From assembly GCF_008271365.1 (NCBI RefSeq), contig NZ_CP043430.1:1302001-1366000 (forward strand): a stretch of DNA of 64,000 bases. Direction: 5' to 3'. Positions within the stretch are counted from its first letter, which is position 1, and the number at the start of each line of letters is the position of its first letter. Shown here piece by piece: positions 51,301-60,423 of the stretch. The position numbers and the translations under genes were made by a program. This DNA is from Microbacterium sp. 1S1 (GTDB lineage: Bacteria > Actinomycetota > Actinomycetes > Actinomycetales > Microbacteriaceae). The notes under the pieces are model-generated. The model saw only the letters and a list, made by a program, of their open reading frames with translations, ran no database searches and was not told the DNA's origin.

Positions 51301-54300
51301 AGGCGCCGTACGCGGTGAAGGATGCCGTCGTCGTGCGTCCGGGCCGCGAGATCGCGGTGCCGGTGCTGGAGAACGACTCCGACCCCGAGGGTGACAAGAT
51401 CGCTCTCGTCGAGGACGGTCTCGAGGTGCCGGAGAACCTCAAGGCCCGCGTCTCGGGGGACCGCGTGATCGTGACCGCGCCCGACAGCGAGGTGGAGACC
51501 TCCCTGCAGTACACCGTGAGCGATGCTCGCGGGGCGTCGTCCACCGCGACGCTGCAGATCACGGTCGACGAGGACGTGCCGCTGCAGGCCCCCGTCGCCC
51601 GGGACGACCGGCTGCAGCCCTCCGACCTGAAGGACGGCGGGCTCTCGGCCGACCTGGAGATCCTCAAGAACGACGAGGACCCCGACGGCACGAAGGACCG
51701 CCTCGACGTCGAGGTCGGCGCGGGCGGAACACTGCTCGAGAACGGGAAGGTGCGGGTCACCGTCACGGACGAGCTGCAGCTCATCCGCTACACGCTGACC
51801 GACCCGGACGGTCTGCAGGCCTCGGCCTTCATCTTCGTTCCCTCGCGCGACGGCCTGCGTCCCACCCTCACCTCGACCAAGCCCGTCGAAGTCGTGAGCG
51901 GTGAGACGAAGAAGCTGCCGCTGTCGGAGTACGTCACGGTTGCCGGCGGCGGGGAGGTGCGCATCACCGAGAAGGCGAAGGTGAGCGCGATCCATGCCGA
52001 CGGCGCGGACCTCCTGGTCGACGCCAGCACCCTGGTCTACACCTCGGCCGAAGGATACTTCGGCCCGGACGCCCTGACGTTCGAGGTGACGGACGGCGAC
52101 GGCCCGGACGACCCCGAGGGGCGGAAGGCGACGCTGAGCATCCCGATCAACGTGCTCCCGCCGGACAACCAGCAGCCGACCTTCATCTCGGGTCAGGTGG
52201 ATGTCGCCCCGGGCGAGGACGCGAGCGAACTCGATCTGGCCGCCCTCACCGACGACCCCGATCCCGAGGACAAGGGCGAGCACGAGTACACGTTCGTGGG
52301 CGGCGACGGGAACGGCATCTCGGCCCGCGTGGACGGCGACAAGCTCCTCGTCGAGGCGTCCTCGACCGCCAAGAAGGGTACCTCCGCCTCGCTCCAGATC
52401 CGCGTGACGGACGGCGAGACCGAGCCCGTCGACGGCACAGTGACCGCACGGGTGACGGCGTCCACGCGGGCGATGCCGACCGCGAACACCGACACGATCG
52501 CCGAGGCGGACGCGGGGCAGACGATCACCGTCCCCGCCCTCGCCAACGACTTCAACCCGTTCCCGGAGACCCCGCTGAAGATCGTCGGCGCGGTCACCGA
52601 GTCCGGCCGCGGCGAGGCGTCGTTCACCGACGACGAGGTCCGGGTCACCCCGGCCGAGGGTTTCGTCGGGACGCTCGTCGTGCGCTACCGCATTCAGGAC
52701 GCGACGCAGGATGTCGACCGCGAGGTCAACGGCCAGATCGTCGTGACGGTGCAGGACGTTCCGGAGGCCCCCGGCACCCCGGTCGTGACGAGCGTGCAGG
52801 ACCGCACCGTCGTGGTGTCGTACTCGGCGCCGTCGAACAACGGTGCGGTGATCGAGAAGTACACGGTGAAGTCCGTCGGCGGGAGCGCCTACTCCAAGGA
52901 GTGTTCGTCGACGACCTGCACCCTGGACGGGCTGACGAACAACGTCGAGTACACGTTCCAGGTGACCGCGACCAATCGCGTGGGCGAGTCGGAGCCCTCC
53001 GGCGTCTCCGAGGTCGCCCGCCCGGACGCCCGCCCCGACACCCCGAACCCCCCGACGCTGAAGTTCGGCGACAAGTCGCTGGAGGTCGCCTGGAAGACCC
53101 CGAGCACCCCGGGCTCCCCGGTCGAGCGCTACACGCTGGAGATCTCTCCCGCACCGCCCTCCGGGATCACGCAGAAGGAGGTCACGGGGAACTCCGTCAC
53201 GTGGGAGGGACTCGAGAACGGGTCGGACTACCAGGTGCGGGTGCAGGCCCACAACCGCGCCCCGGAGCCGTCGAGCTGGAGTGGGTGGTCGGCCTCCGAG
53301 ATCCCGGCCGGTCCGCCGATGGCCGCGGGGGCTCCCGCGACCAAGGAGCTCGAGCCGGTCGGCAACCAGGCGCAGATGCTCGTGAGCTGGACGCCGCCGA
53401 ACAACAACGGCGACGCGATCAGCGCGTACCAGCTTCAGGTCCTCGAGGGGGGTTCCGCGTTCCGGACCCTGACCCCCGGCGCCCAGGCGCAGAGCCAGGC
53501 CGTGACCGTTCCCACGTCCGAGTCGGCGTACACGTACCGCATCCGCGCCTACAACAAGGCCGGGTGGGGACCGTGGAGCGAGCAGTCGGCGCCACGTCGC
53601 GGGGTGACGCCCCCCGGTGCGCCCACGAGCCTCCGCGTGACGCAGGAACTCGATCGTGCCCTCGAGATCTCGTACCAGCAGGCGTCCCGCAACGGCGCCC
53701 GCACGGACGAGATCAGCTACCAGTACCGCCTCAACGGCGGGGACTGGAGGGGCCTGAGCGGCACCCGCATCGGCGGCCTCACGAACGGCCAGAACTACCG
53801 CGTCGAGCTGCGTGCCGTCGCGACGGTCGACGGCGTCACGTACTCGGGCGCGGTGTCGAACGCGGCGAACGGCAACCCGTACGGCAAACCGGGCACCCCG
53901 CAGGCCTCGGCCAGCGGCGGCGCGACCCAGGTCACGCTGAACTGGAACGCGAACGGCACCGCGAACGGTCGCGACATCACCCGCGTCCAGATCTCGATCG
54001 ACGGGGGCGGCTGGGAGGACGTCGGTATCTCCGGTTCCCGCACGGTCGGCAACGGCTACAACCAGGGCCACAGCATCCGCGTGCGCGCGCAGGATGCGGC
54101 GGGGCAGTGGACGCCCGAAGCGTCGGCCTCCGCGAGCTCGGGCCCACCCCCCGCGCCGCGGGCCTGGGTCACCCGGGGCACCTCGGGCTACTGGCCCGGA
54201 CAGTGCACCGACGGCACGTGTGCGAAGTTCGTCATCAACACCTCCAACTTCCCGGCCGGTCGCTACCAGGTGTATTGCAACAGCAACGCCCCGACGGCCG

Positions 54301-54443
54301 GTCCCCGGTTCGCCGGCGGCAGCAGCTGGAACATCCCGGCCAACGGCGCCATCGAGATCGGCTGCTTCCACGGTGCGGGCGGCCGGGGCTACCAGGTGTG
54401 GGTCACGATCGGCGGCACCGACTACGAACGAACGAACTGGTGA
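48375..54443 (+). CDS. Giant membrane-anchored surface protein with Ig-like and fibronectin type III repeats
   Basis: 2022 residues. An N-terminal membrane helix (about 14-33) anchors a large outside part: a repetitive 350-residue region resembling a propeller, then about eleven cadherin/Big-type Ig-like repeats (about 400-1440), each starting with an (A/P)P.A..D pattern and a LDND-(D/S)-PDGD-type calcium-site motif, then four to five FN3 domains (about 1470-1890), and a Cys-containing C-terminal domain with GQCTDGTC and IGCFHG. First gene of the cluster with MoxR, DUF58, transglutaminase-like protein, FHA, phosphatase and kinase. In bifidobacteria the FN3 protein of the equivalent cluster is proposed to sense or bind external ligands. 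The start ATG follows GGGAACCGGGA. Confidence 0.87.
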   Translation: MKALSWMRARPKTLASAAGVTVGVIALTTMAFTYEGFPTTKVDLNDGGVWITKTSSLLVGHFNHESTVLDGGLRTTSEDYDILQDASNVLVVDESASTVTAVDPARVSLGDSTLIPSNAKVALGGDTAAILDQDSGDLWVVPVEGIASFAIEAAEPVVELGDDSDVTVAQDGTVFGLSGERGEVVTVPVDNEGAPGEPSAASVGELDVSERPSITAVGRTPVVLDPAAGVVTSPGGFRTEVANVADAVLQHASAETDAVALATPSALVSVPLDGSEPQETSAGGEGTAAAPVWLRGCTYGAWAGSATFIRECPGDGDDVNAPIDGAEDSSSLTFRVNRDVIILNDAVGGAAWLANESLQRVDNWNDLTPPEGETENQEDSTEETVETTLPERSEENTPPIAEDDSYGVRPGATTLLPVLDNDNDPDGDVLVAALAEAQPSIGTVQPINNGGSLQIAVDENASGTASFTYEVDDGRKGKDTAVVTLTVRDWSENKAPEPKRKTSLAVETGGTISYNILPDWIDPDGDDIYLKEVVAAPGDEVDFSRDGQMTYKATASLQGRKDIMVTVADASGEVGTASIALDVRPQGSTSPKTNADHVVTHAGEQVTVAPLTNDTSTSREQLRLTRVLETPGATIEPNTPNKTFTFMAPNPGVYYVQYQVSTGPKNGEGLVRVDVMPESENDLPPVAVRDVALLPTGGDVLLGVLNNDTDPAGGILVVQSVSMDPSTGISVSVLNHETLRITDQGALDEPVRIGYRISNGSKSADGEVVVIPIPAPDEILPPIANPDTATVRTGDVVTIPVLDNDSHPSDDVMHVEPELVETVDPDDGEAFVSQDTVRFKAGSEAKTVYLTYEVSDSRQQKAAGYVTIQILPVDEETNAAPRPKDLTARALAGSDVDIAVPLDGIDTDGDSVELLGIDSSPTKGRITTVGPNYFTYEAGTDASGVDSFTYRVRDRLGKEGVATIRVGIAPAEQVNQAPYAVKDAVVVRPGREIAVPVLENDSDPEGDKIALVEDGLEVPENLKARVSGDRVIVTAPDSEVETSLQYTVSDARGASSTATLQITVDEDVPLQAPVARDDRLQPSDLKDGGLSADLEILKNDEDPDGTKDRLDVEVGAGGTLLENGKVRVTVTDELQLIRYTLTDPDGLQASAFIFVPSRDGLRPTLTSTKPVEVVSGETKKLPLSEYVTVAGGGEVRITEKAKVSAIHADGADLLVDASTLVYTSAEGYFGPDALTFEVTDGDGPDDPEGRKATLSIPINVLPPDNQQPTFISGQVDVAPGEDASELDLAALTDDPDPEDKGEHEYTFVGGDGNGISARVDGDKLLVEASSTAKKGTSASLQIRVTDGETEPVDGTVTARVTASTRAMPTANTDTIAEADAGQTITVPALANDFNPFPETPLKIVGAVTESGRGEASFTDDEVRVTPAEGFVGTLVVRYRIQDATQDVDREVNGQIVVTVQDVPEAPGTPVVTSVQDRTVVVSYSAPSNNGAVIEKYTVKSVGGSAYSKECSSTTCTLDGLTNNVEYTFQVTATNRVGESEPSGVSEVARPDARPDTPNPPTLKFGDKSLEVAWKTPSTPGSPVERYTLEISPAPPSGITQKEVTGNSVTWEGLENGSDYQVRVQAHNRAPEPSSWSGWSASEIPAGPPMAAGAPATKELEPVGNQAQMLVSWTPPNNNGDAISAYQLQVLEGGSAFRTLTPGAQAQSQAVTVPTSESAYTYRIRAYNKAGWGPWSEQSAPRRGVTPPGAPTSLRVTQELDRALEISYQQASRNGARTDEISYQYRLNGGDWRGLSGTRIGGLTNGQNYRVELRAVATVDGVTYSGAVSNAANGNPYGKPGTPQASASGGATQVTLNWNANGTANGRDITRVQISIDGGGWEDVGISGSRTVGNGYNQGHSIRVRAQDAAGQWTPEASASASSGPPPAPRAWVTRGTSGYWPGQCTDGTCAKFVINTSNFPAGRYQVYCNSNAPTAGPRFAGGSSWNIPANGAIEIGCFHGAGGRGYQVWVTIGGTDYERTNW

Positions 54444-54480
54444 CGGGCACTCCGTCCATCCGAGAGGAAGCAGTGACTCC

Positions 54481-55452
54481 ATGACAATGACCCCCGAGCA
54501 GGCCGCCTGGTTCCACGGCACCTTCCAGCGCCTGGTGGAGAACGTCGACAAGGCGGTGCAGGGCAAGCGCGAGATCGTCGGTCTCGTGCTGGCCTCGATG
54601 CTGGCGGAGGGCCACGTGCTCCTGGAGGACGCCCCTGGCACCGGCAAGACGAGCCTCGCGAAGGCCCTCGCCGCGACGGTGCAGGGCACGAGCGCGCGCA
54701 TCCAGTTCACGCCCGACCTGCTGCCCTCCGACGTGACGGGTGTGACGATCTACGACCAGCAGTCGCACCGGTTCGAGTTCCACAAGGGTCCGATCTTCGC
54801 GTCGATCGTGCTCGCCGACGAGATCAACCGCGCCTCCCCGAAGACGCAGTCCGCACTGCTCGAGGTCATGGAGGAGTCGCGGGTCACGGTCGACGGCGTC
54901 ACGCACGAGACGGGCCGCCCGTTCCTCGTGATCGCGACCCAGAACCCGGTGGAGCAGGCCGGAACGTACAAGCTGCCCGAAGCGCAGCTCGACCGGTTCC
55001 TCATCAAGACCTCGATCGGATACCCCGACCTCGCCGTGACCGAGAGCATCCTCGCCGGTGCCTCCGACCGCAACCCCTCCGCCGGCCTGTCGGCCATCAT
55101 CACCACGAGCGCCGTAGCCGACATGGCTGACCTCGCCGCCACCGTGCACGTCGAGCCCGCCGTACTCCGCTACGTCGCAGAGCTGGCGGAGGCGACGCGT
55201 GCCGACAGCGCCATCCGCCTGGGCGTCTCGGTGCGCGGAGCCATCGCGATGGTCCGCGTCGCCAAGGTGTGGGCAGCCGCCCAGGGCCGGCACTACGTGC
55301 TTCCCGACGACATCAAGGCGCTCGCCCGTCCGGTGTGGCAGCACCGCCTGCTGCTCGACGCCGAGGCCGAGTTCGCCGGCACGAGCAGCGAGACCGTCAT
55401 CGGCCGCGTGCTCGACGGCGTCGCGGCCCCCCAGGCGCGAACGGCGGCCTGA
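54481..55452 (+). CDS. MoxR family AAA+ ATPase
   Basis: 323 residues. Walker A APGTGKT (52-57 region, K56), Walker B VLADEIN (D113, E114), sensor 1 ATQNP and the MoxR lid domain. MoxR ATPases act as chaperones in maturation of protein complexes and typically pair with DUF58 proteins, as here: the DUF58 gene follows with a TGATG overlap. Start ATG at 54481, with AGAGGAAG 14 nt upstream; a second in-frame ATG lies two codons later. Confidence 0.93.
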   Translation: MTMTPEQAAWFHGTFQRLVENVDKAVQGKREIVGLVLASMLAEGHVLLEDAPGTGKTSLAKALAATVQGTSARIQFTPDLLPSDVTGVTIYDQQSHRFEFHKGPIFASIVLADEINRASPKTQSALLEVMEESRVTVDGVTHETGRPFLVIATQNPVEQAGTYKLPEAQLDRFLIKTSIGYPDLAVTESILAGASDRNPSAGLSAIITTSAVADMADLAATVHVEPAVLRYVAELAEATRADSAIRLGVSVRGAIAMVRVAKVWAAAQGRHYVLPDDIKALARPVWQHRLLLDAEAEFAGTSSETVIGRVLDGVAAPQARTAA

Positions 55453-56714
55453 TGACCGCGGAGGCCCTGCAGGCGCCGCCGGCGCCGACGGATCGCGACG
55501 CCGGGTGGCGGGACATCGCGGCCGTCGTCGGCGCGCGGGTCCTGGCGCGCCTCCGGCTCATCGCCGCCGCCGTCCGTCCGCTCGCCTGGGTGCTGATGGC
55601 GCTCGCGGTGGGCTTCTGGGTCCTCGGGCAGCTCGCCGGCTGGGTGGAGTTCACCGTGGCCGCCGTCGTGATCGCGATGGCGGTCGCCGTGTGCGCCCTG
55701 TTCCTCATCGGACGCACGGCGTACGACGTCTCGCTCGACCTGGCCCGCACCCGCGTGGTCGTGGGAGAGCGGGCGGTCGGCGCACTGACCCTCGCGAACC
55801 GGGGGACGCGGGCGATCCTGCCGTCGCGCGTCGTGCTGCCCGTGGGATCCGGCCGTGGCGAGTTCGGCATCCAGCGGCTCGCGCCGGGCGAGGAGGCCGA
55901 GGAGCTCTTCGCCATCCCCACCCACCGTCGCGGCGTCGTGAAGGTCGGACCGGTGAGCGTCGTGCGCGGCGATCCGCTCGGGCTGTTCGAACGGGCGCAT
56001 CGGCGAGATGAGCCGGTGGACCTCTTCGTCCACCCCCGCACGGTCCTCTTCGACGGCCAGTCGCTCGGCTACCTGCGCGACCTCGAAGGGCTCCCGGCGG
56101 CCGACCTCTCCCGCGACGACGTCTCCTTCCACGCCCTGCTCGAGTATCAGCCGGGAGACGACCTCCGGCACGTGCACTGGCGCTCGACCGCGCGCACCGG
56201 CACGATGATGGTCCGCCAGTACGAGGAGACACGGCGCTCGCACTTCGTGATCGGCCTGTCCCGGTCCGCCGCCGACTACGACACCGCGGACGACTTCGAG
56301 CTCGGCATCTCCGCAGCCGGGTCGATCGGGCTCCGGGCACTGCGCGACTCGCAGCGCGTCGACCTCCGCGTGCAGGGGCGCGAACTGCCGTCGGGCACGG
56401 GGAAGCAGCTCCTCGACTCCCTTTCCGCGGTGGAGCACAGCAAGCCGCGGGAGGGCGGGATCGCCGAACTCGCCGGTGTCGTGGCCGCCACGATGCCCCT
56501 CGCGAGCGTGGTCGTACTCGTCTGCGGCTCGCGGGTGCGCGCCGACGACCTCCGTCTGGCCTGCTCCCGGTTGCCGTTCGGCGCCCGCGTGCTGGCCGTG
56601 GTCACCGACACCACCGCGTCCGCCCCGTCCCTGCGCCGGATCGGCGAGGCGGACGTCGTCACCGTCGGCGCGCTGGAGCAGCTCCCGCTCGCGCTGCAGA
56701 AGGTTCTCGCATGA
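55452..56714 (+). CDS. DUF58 domain membrane protein
   Basis: 420 residues. Two N-terminal membrane helices (LAWVLMALAVGFWVLGQLAG and FTVAAVVIAMAVAVCALFLI) are followed by a beta-rich section and the DUF58 core, DDVSFHALLEYQPGDDLRHVHWRSTAR, where the RxYxxGDxxRxIxW-type motif reads LEYQPGDDLRHVHW, then KTGTMMVRQYE-like. DUF58 folds resemble von Willebrand A domains, a MoxR partner. Overlaps moxR by TGATG and the next gene by ATGA. Confidence 0.92.
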   Translation: MTAEALQAPPAPTDRDAGWRDIAAVVGARVLARLRLIAAAVRPLAWVLMALAVGFWVLGQLAGWVEFTVAAVVIAMAVAVCALFLIGRTAYDVSLDLARTRVVVGERAVGALTLANRGTRAILPSRVVLPVGSGRGEFGIQRLAPGEEAEELFAIPTHRRGVVKVGPVSVVRGDPLGLFERAHRRDEPVDLFVHPRTVLFDGQSLGYLRDLEGLPAADLSRDDVSFHALLEYQPGDDLRHVHWRSTARTGTMMVRQYEETRRSHFVIGLSRSAADYDTADDFELGISAAGSIGLRALRDSQRVDLRVQGRELPSGTGKQLLDSLSAVEHSKPREGGIAELAGVVAATMPLASVVVLVCGSRVRADDLRLACSRLPFGARVLAVVTDTTASAPSLRRIGEADVVTVGALEQLPLALQKVLA

Positions 56715-59113
56715 CCGCGTCCGCTCCGGCACCGGGCGGCCTCGCCCTGCGCCGCTGGATCCTCGACCTCGCGGCCAGCGTGCTGCTCATGGTCACGGCC
56801 CTGGTCGGCTTCTGGCCGACGTTCGCCGGGCCCTCGTTCCTTCCCGCTGTGGTGGGCGGCATGCTGCTCGGCCTCGCGATCGCGGCCGTCGCCGCCTGGC
56901 GCCGGTGGGGCATCCTCATCGTCACGGGGCTGACGCTCGCCGCCTACTTCCTCTTCGGCGGGGCGCTCGCCGTACCGCAGACGGCCATCCTGGGCGTGAT
57001 CCCGTCGCTGGAGACGCTGCAGAAGCTCGCCGTGGGCACGGTCACGTCATGGAAGCAGATGCTGACGACCGTCGCCCCGGTCGCGGCGGCGGACGGTCAC
57101 CTCATCGTCCCCTTCCTGCTGTCGCTGGTGTTCACCGTGGTGACGGCCTCCCTCGCGCTGCGCCTGGACCGGGTGGCCTGGGCACTGATCCCCGCGGGCG
57201 TGCTGTTCATGCTCGTCATCGCCCTCGGCACGCCGGAGCCGGCCTTCCCGCTCGTGCAGGGGCTCGTCTTCGCCGTGGTGAGCATGGCATGGCTCGCGCT
57301 GCGTCAGCTGTGGGCGCCGCAGAACATGGCGGTCTCGGTGAGCGAGGTCGATCCCGCACGGGCCGCCCACATGCGCACCCGACGCCTGCTCGCGGGGGTG
57401 GCCGTGCTGGCCGTCGCCGGGGGCGCCGGCGTCGCCACGAGTGCGATCGCCTCCCCCGCGCAGCCGCGGCACGTCTTCCGCGACGTGATCATCCCGCCCT
57501 TCGACATCCGCGACTACCCCAGCCCCCTGCAGGCGTTCCGCAAGAACGTGCGCGACGACGCCGACGAAACGCTGTTCACGGTGCAGGGGCTGCCCAAGGG
57601 CGCCCGCATCCGCACAGCCGTCATGGATCAGTTCGACGGCATGGTCTACAACGTCACCGACGGCGGTCCGACCTCGTCGAGCGCCTTCTCTCCTCTCCGG
57701 TCGAACATGGCGCCGGAGGCCGAGGGCGTGCCCGTCACGCTGAAGATCGCCATCGACGGCTACCGCGGCGTCTGGATGCCGACTGCCGGCGAGCTGGCGG
57801 AGATCCGGTTCGACGGCGACCGCGCCGAGGACCTGCGGCGGGGTACCTACGTCAACACGGCGACCGGCACCGCGGTCGCGACCCCCACGCTCGGGAAGGG
57901 CGACGAGTACGCGGTCGACGCGATCCTCCCCACGCAGCCCGACGACAAGCAACTGGCCGAGGTACCGTTCGGCCGCGTCACGATGCCGAAGCCGAGCAAC
58001 GTGCCGGAGGAGCTGACCTCGCTCGCCGCCGAGACCGTGGCCGGTGCCGAGACCCCGATCGAGCAGGTGCGCGCGCTGGAGAACTTCCTCGCCGAGGGGG
58101 GCTTCTTCAGCCACGGCCTGGAGGGCGAGGTGCTGTCCCGCGCCGGGCACACGGCCGAGCGCATCTCGACGCTGGTCGGCGCCGATCAGATGATCGGCGA
58201 CGACGAACAGTACGCGGTCGCCATGGCCCTGCTCGCCGGCCAGCTCGACATCCCGGCGCGGGTCGTCATGGGGTACTACCCGGACGAGGAGCAGGCCGAC
58301 GCGGCGGTGTTCGAGGCCACGGGCGACACCGTGCACGCGTGGGTCGAGGTGAACTTCGACGGCGTCGGCTGGGTGACCTTCAACCCGACGCCGCCCGAGG
58401 ACCAGGTGCCCAACGACCAGAACACGAAGCCGCGGGTGGACCCGAAGCCGCAGGTGCTGCAGCCGCCGCCTCCCCCGCAGGAGCCGGTCGACCTGCCGCC
58501 CACGCTGCCCGACGACCGCGAGTCCGAGGACGAGACGCTCAACCTCGCGGAGATCATCGGAGTGATCCTCCTCATCGGCGGGATCTCGCTCGCGGTCATC
58601 GCCCTGCTCATGTCACCGTTCATCGTCATCGGCGCGTGGAAGGCCGCGCGTCGCCGTTCACGCCGATCGGCTCCTCGCACCGCCGACCGCATCAGCGGCG
58701 GCTGGGACGAGCTGACCGACCGGGCGATCGACTACGGCGCCCGACTGGCTCCGAACGGCACGCGGGGGGAGGAGGCCGCTGTCGTCGCCTCGACGCTCAC
58801 GGTGCCGCGGGTGACCGGACTGGCCGCGCGCGCCGACGCCGAGGTCTTCGGGCCCACCGAGCCCACTCCCCAGGACGTGGACGCCTTCTGGCAGGAGGTC
58901 GATGAGATCGTCGGCGGCCTGGGCGAGGAGGCCGGGTTCTGGAAGCGCGTCAAGGCACGCCTGAGCCTGCGCTCGCTGCTGGGCGGCAGCGCCGTCTCGC
59001 AGGGCTTCCAGAGCCTGAAGGACGCCGCGGCCGCCCGAGTGCGGCGCGAACCTGGCACCATCGAGAGCAACAAGGACACGACGCCGTCGTCCTCCGAGAG
59101 GGAGACCCCATGA
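56711..59113 (+). CDS. TgpA-like transglutaminase-fold membrane protein, catalytic residues not conserved
   Basis: 800 residues. About seven N-terminal membrane helices (20-250), an extracytoplasmic transglutaminase-like domain (about 260-570), a Pro-rich linker, one further helix (about 613-640) and a cytoplasmic tail. In active members the Cys-His-Asp triad reads GDCEQ, HAW and DPT. Here the positions are GDDEQ (D498), VHAW (H542) and FNPT (N558): Cys is Asp and Asp is Asn, so peptide cross-linking is unlikely. A structural or binding role is inferred. Coupled to its neighbours by ATGA overlaps. Confidence 0.9.
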   Translation: MTASAPAPGGLALRRWILDLAASVLLMVTALVGFWPTFAGPSFLPAVVGGMLLGLAIAAVAAWRRWGILIVTGLTLAAYFLFGGALAVPQTAILGVIPSLETLQKLAVGTVTSWKQMLTTVAPVAAADGHLIVPFLLSLVFTVVTASLALRLDRVAWALIPAGVLFMLVIALGTPEPAFPLVQGLVFAVVSMAWLALRQLWAPQNMAVSVSEVDPARAAHMRTRRLLAGVAVLAVAGGAGVATSAIASPAQPRHVFRDVIIPPFDIRDYPSPLQAFRKNVRDDADETLFTVQGLPKGARIRTAVMDQFDGMVYNVTDGGPTSSSAFSPLRSNMAPEAEGVPVTLKIAIDGYRGVWMPTAGELAEIRFDGDRAEDLRRGTYVNTATGTAVATPTLGKGDEYAVDAILPTQPDDKQLAEVPFGRVTMPKPSNVPEELTSLAAETVAGAETPIEQVRALENFLAEGGFFSHGLEGEVLSRAGHTAERISTLVGADQMIGDDEQYAVAMALLAGQLDIPARVVMGYYPDEEQADAAVFEATGDTVHAWVEVNFDGVGWVTFNPTPPEDQVPNDQNTKPRVDPKPQVLQPPPPPQEPVDLPPTLPDDRESEDETLNLAEIIGVILLIGGISLAVIALLMSPFIVIGAWKAARRRSRRSAPRTADRISGGWDELTDRAIDYGARLAPNGTRGEEAAVVASTLTVPRVTGLAARADAEVFGPTEPTPQDVDAFWQEVDEIVGGLGEEAGFWKRVKARLSLRSLLGGSAVSQGFQSLKDAAAARVRREPGTIESNKDTTPSSSERETP

Positions 59114-60423
59114 CGCAGCCCGCGCTCGAACAGATCGCGCCGATCTCCCGCCGTGCCATCGCCTACCTGATCGACGCCGCGATCGCCGGCGTGCTCGGCG
59201 CCCTGCTCGGCGGGGCACTGGTGCTCGTGGCGCAGTTCTCCGGGAGCCTGGAGGCGATGCTGACCACCCTGCTCATCGGGGCGCCGATCGTGGGCCTGCT
59301 GCTGCTCGCCTGGTTCGTCGTGTACACGGTGATGCAGACCGGCGCTGGCTCCGTCGGGATGCGCCTGCAGCGGCTGCGGCTCGTGTCGGCGGCCGACGGC
59401 TCAGCGATCGGCTTCGGTCGGGCGCTGCTGCGCAACATCGTGTTCGGGCTGGCCGGTGCGATCGTGGTCGGCTACTTCAGCCCGCTCTTCGACGGGTCGG
59501 GACGGTTCCAGGGCTGGCACGACAAGGCGGTCGGGTCGCTGATGCTCGATGCCGAGGTCCCGGCCCCGGAGCCCGAGCCGGAGCCCGTCCCGGTCGAGGA
59601 GGCTCCGCCGCTGCTGCCGGCCCCCTCGTTCGAGCGGCTCCCTCCCGCGCCGATGCCCGGGTTCGCCCCGGCCGGTGCGCCCGCCGCTCCCGCGGCGACC
59701 CCTGCGGCGCCCGTCGGCTCTCCCGCAACGACCGCAGCGCCGCCCCTGCCGACGTCTGACTCCGGGATGATCGCGTACGTGCCGGGGATCACCCAGGGCT
59801 CACGCCCGGTGCGCCCGCCGATGCCGCCCGCCCCGGCGACTCCCGCCGCGGAGACTCCCGCGTCCACGGACACCGCGCCCCCTGCTGCCCCGCCGGCACC
59901 TCCCGCTCCCGCGGCTGCTCCCGCTCCCGCGGCTGCTCCCGCTCCCGCGGCTGCTCCCGCCACTCCGTCCGCCGTGCCCGCGCCGCCCGCCCCGCCGGCC
60001 GCGGCGGTCCGCGCTCCTGTGGCGGCACCCGGCGCGGCCGCCACTCCGGCCACCGTGACCGAGGACGACGACCTCGAGGAGACGCGCATCAGCATCCCCG
60101 GTCACCGGCTCGTGTTCACGTGGGATGACGGCACCCGGATCCCGGTCTCGCGCCGGACGGTCTTCGGGCGCAACCCCGCAGTGGAGGAGGGCGCGACCGT
60201 GGTGCCCGTGCGCGACGAGACGCTCTCGCTGTCGAAGACGCACTTCGAGGCCGCGTCCGAGACCTCCGGCGGCTGGGTGCTCGACCGGCACTCGACCAAC
60301 GGCCTGACCATCGTGCGCGACGGGCAGCGGATCGCGTGCCCGCCCGGGCAGCGCGTCCCGATCCGGCTCGGCGACGTCATCGAGATCGGCGACCGGGTCG
60401 TGATGGTCGGAGGCTACGCATGA
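59110..60423 (+). CDS. RDD-family membrane protein with C-terminal FHA domain
   Basis: 437 residues. RDD domain with three helices (about 10-145; ISRRAIAYLIDAAIAGVLG, QTGAGSVGMRLQRLRLV), a 190-residue Pro/Ala linker containing three identical PAPAAA units encoded by an exact 18-bp repeat (59901-59957), and an FHA domain (about 345-437) with FGRNP, SLSKTHFE and DRHSTNG, the phosphothreonine-binding residues. It probably tethers phosphorylated partners of the cluster kinase to the membrane. ATGA overlaps on both sides. Confidence 0.9.
   Translation: MTQPALEQIAPISRRAIAYLIDAAIAGVLGALLGGALVLVAQFSGSLEAMLTTLLIGAPIVGLLLLAWFVVYTVMQTGAGSVGMRLQRLRLVSAADGSAIGFGRALLRNIVFGLAGAIVVGYFSPLFDGSGRFQGWHDKAVGSLMLDAEVPAPEPEPEPVPVEEAPPLLPAPSFERLPPAPMPGFAPAGAPAAPAATPAAPVGSPATTAAPPLPTSDSGMIAYVPGITQGSRPVRPPMPPAPATPAAETPASTDTAPPAAPPAPPAPAAAPAPAAAPAPAAAPATPSAVPAPPAPPAAAVRAPVAAPGAAATPATVTEDDDLEETRISIPGHRLVFTWDDGTRIPVSRRTVFGRNPAVEEGATVVPVRDETLSLSKTHFEAASETSGGWVLDRHSTNGLTIVRDGQRIACPPGQRVPIRLGDVIEIGDRVVMVGGYA
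59901..59957 (+). repeat. Three exact 18-bp repeats in the RDD-FHA linker
   Basis: TCCCGCTCCCGCGGCTGC repeats about three times in phase with the reading frame, encoding alternating Pro/Ala. Copy number could vary by slippage without a frameshift. Confidence 0.8.

Noticed and set aside
48297..54710. Antisense open frame of 2137 codons on the minus strand
   Set aside because: It mirrors the Ig/FN3 gene; its translation is Arg/Val/His/Asp-rich without domains, a usual by-product of high-GC codon use.
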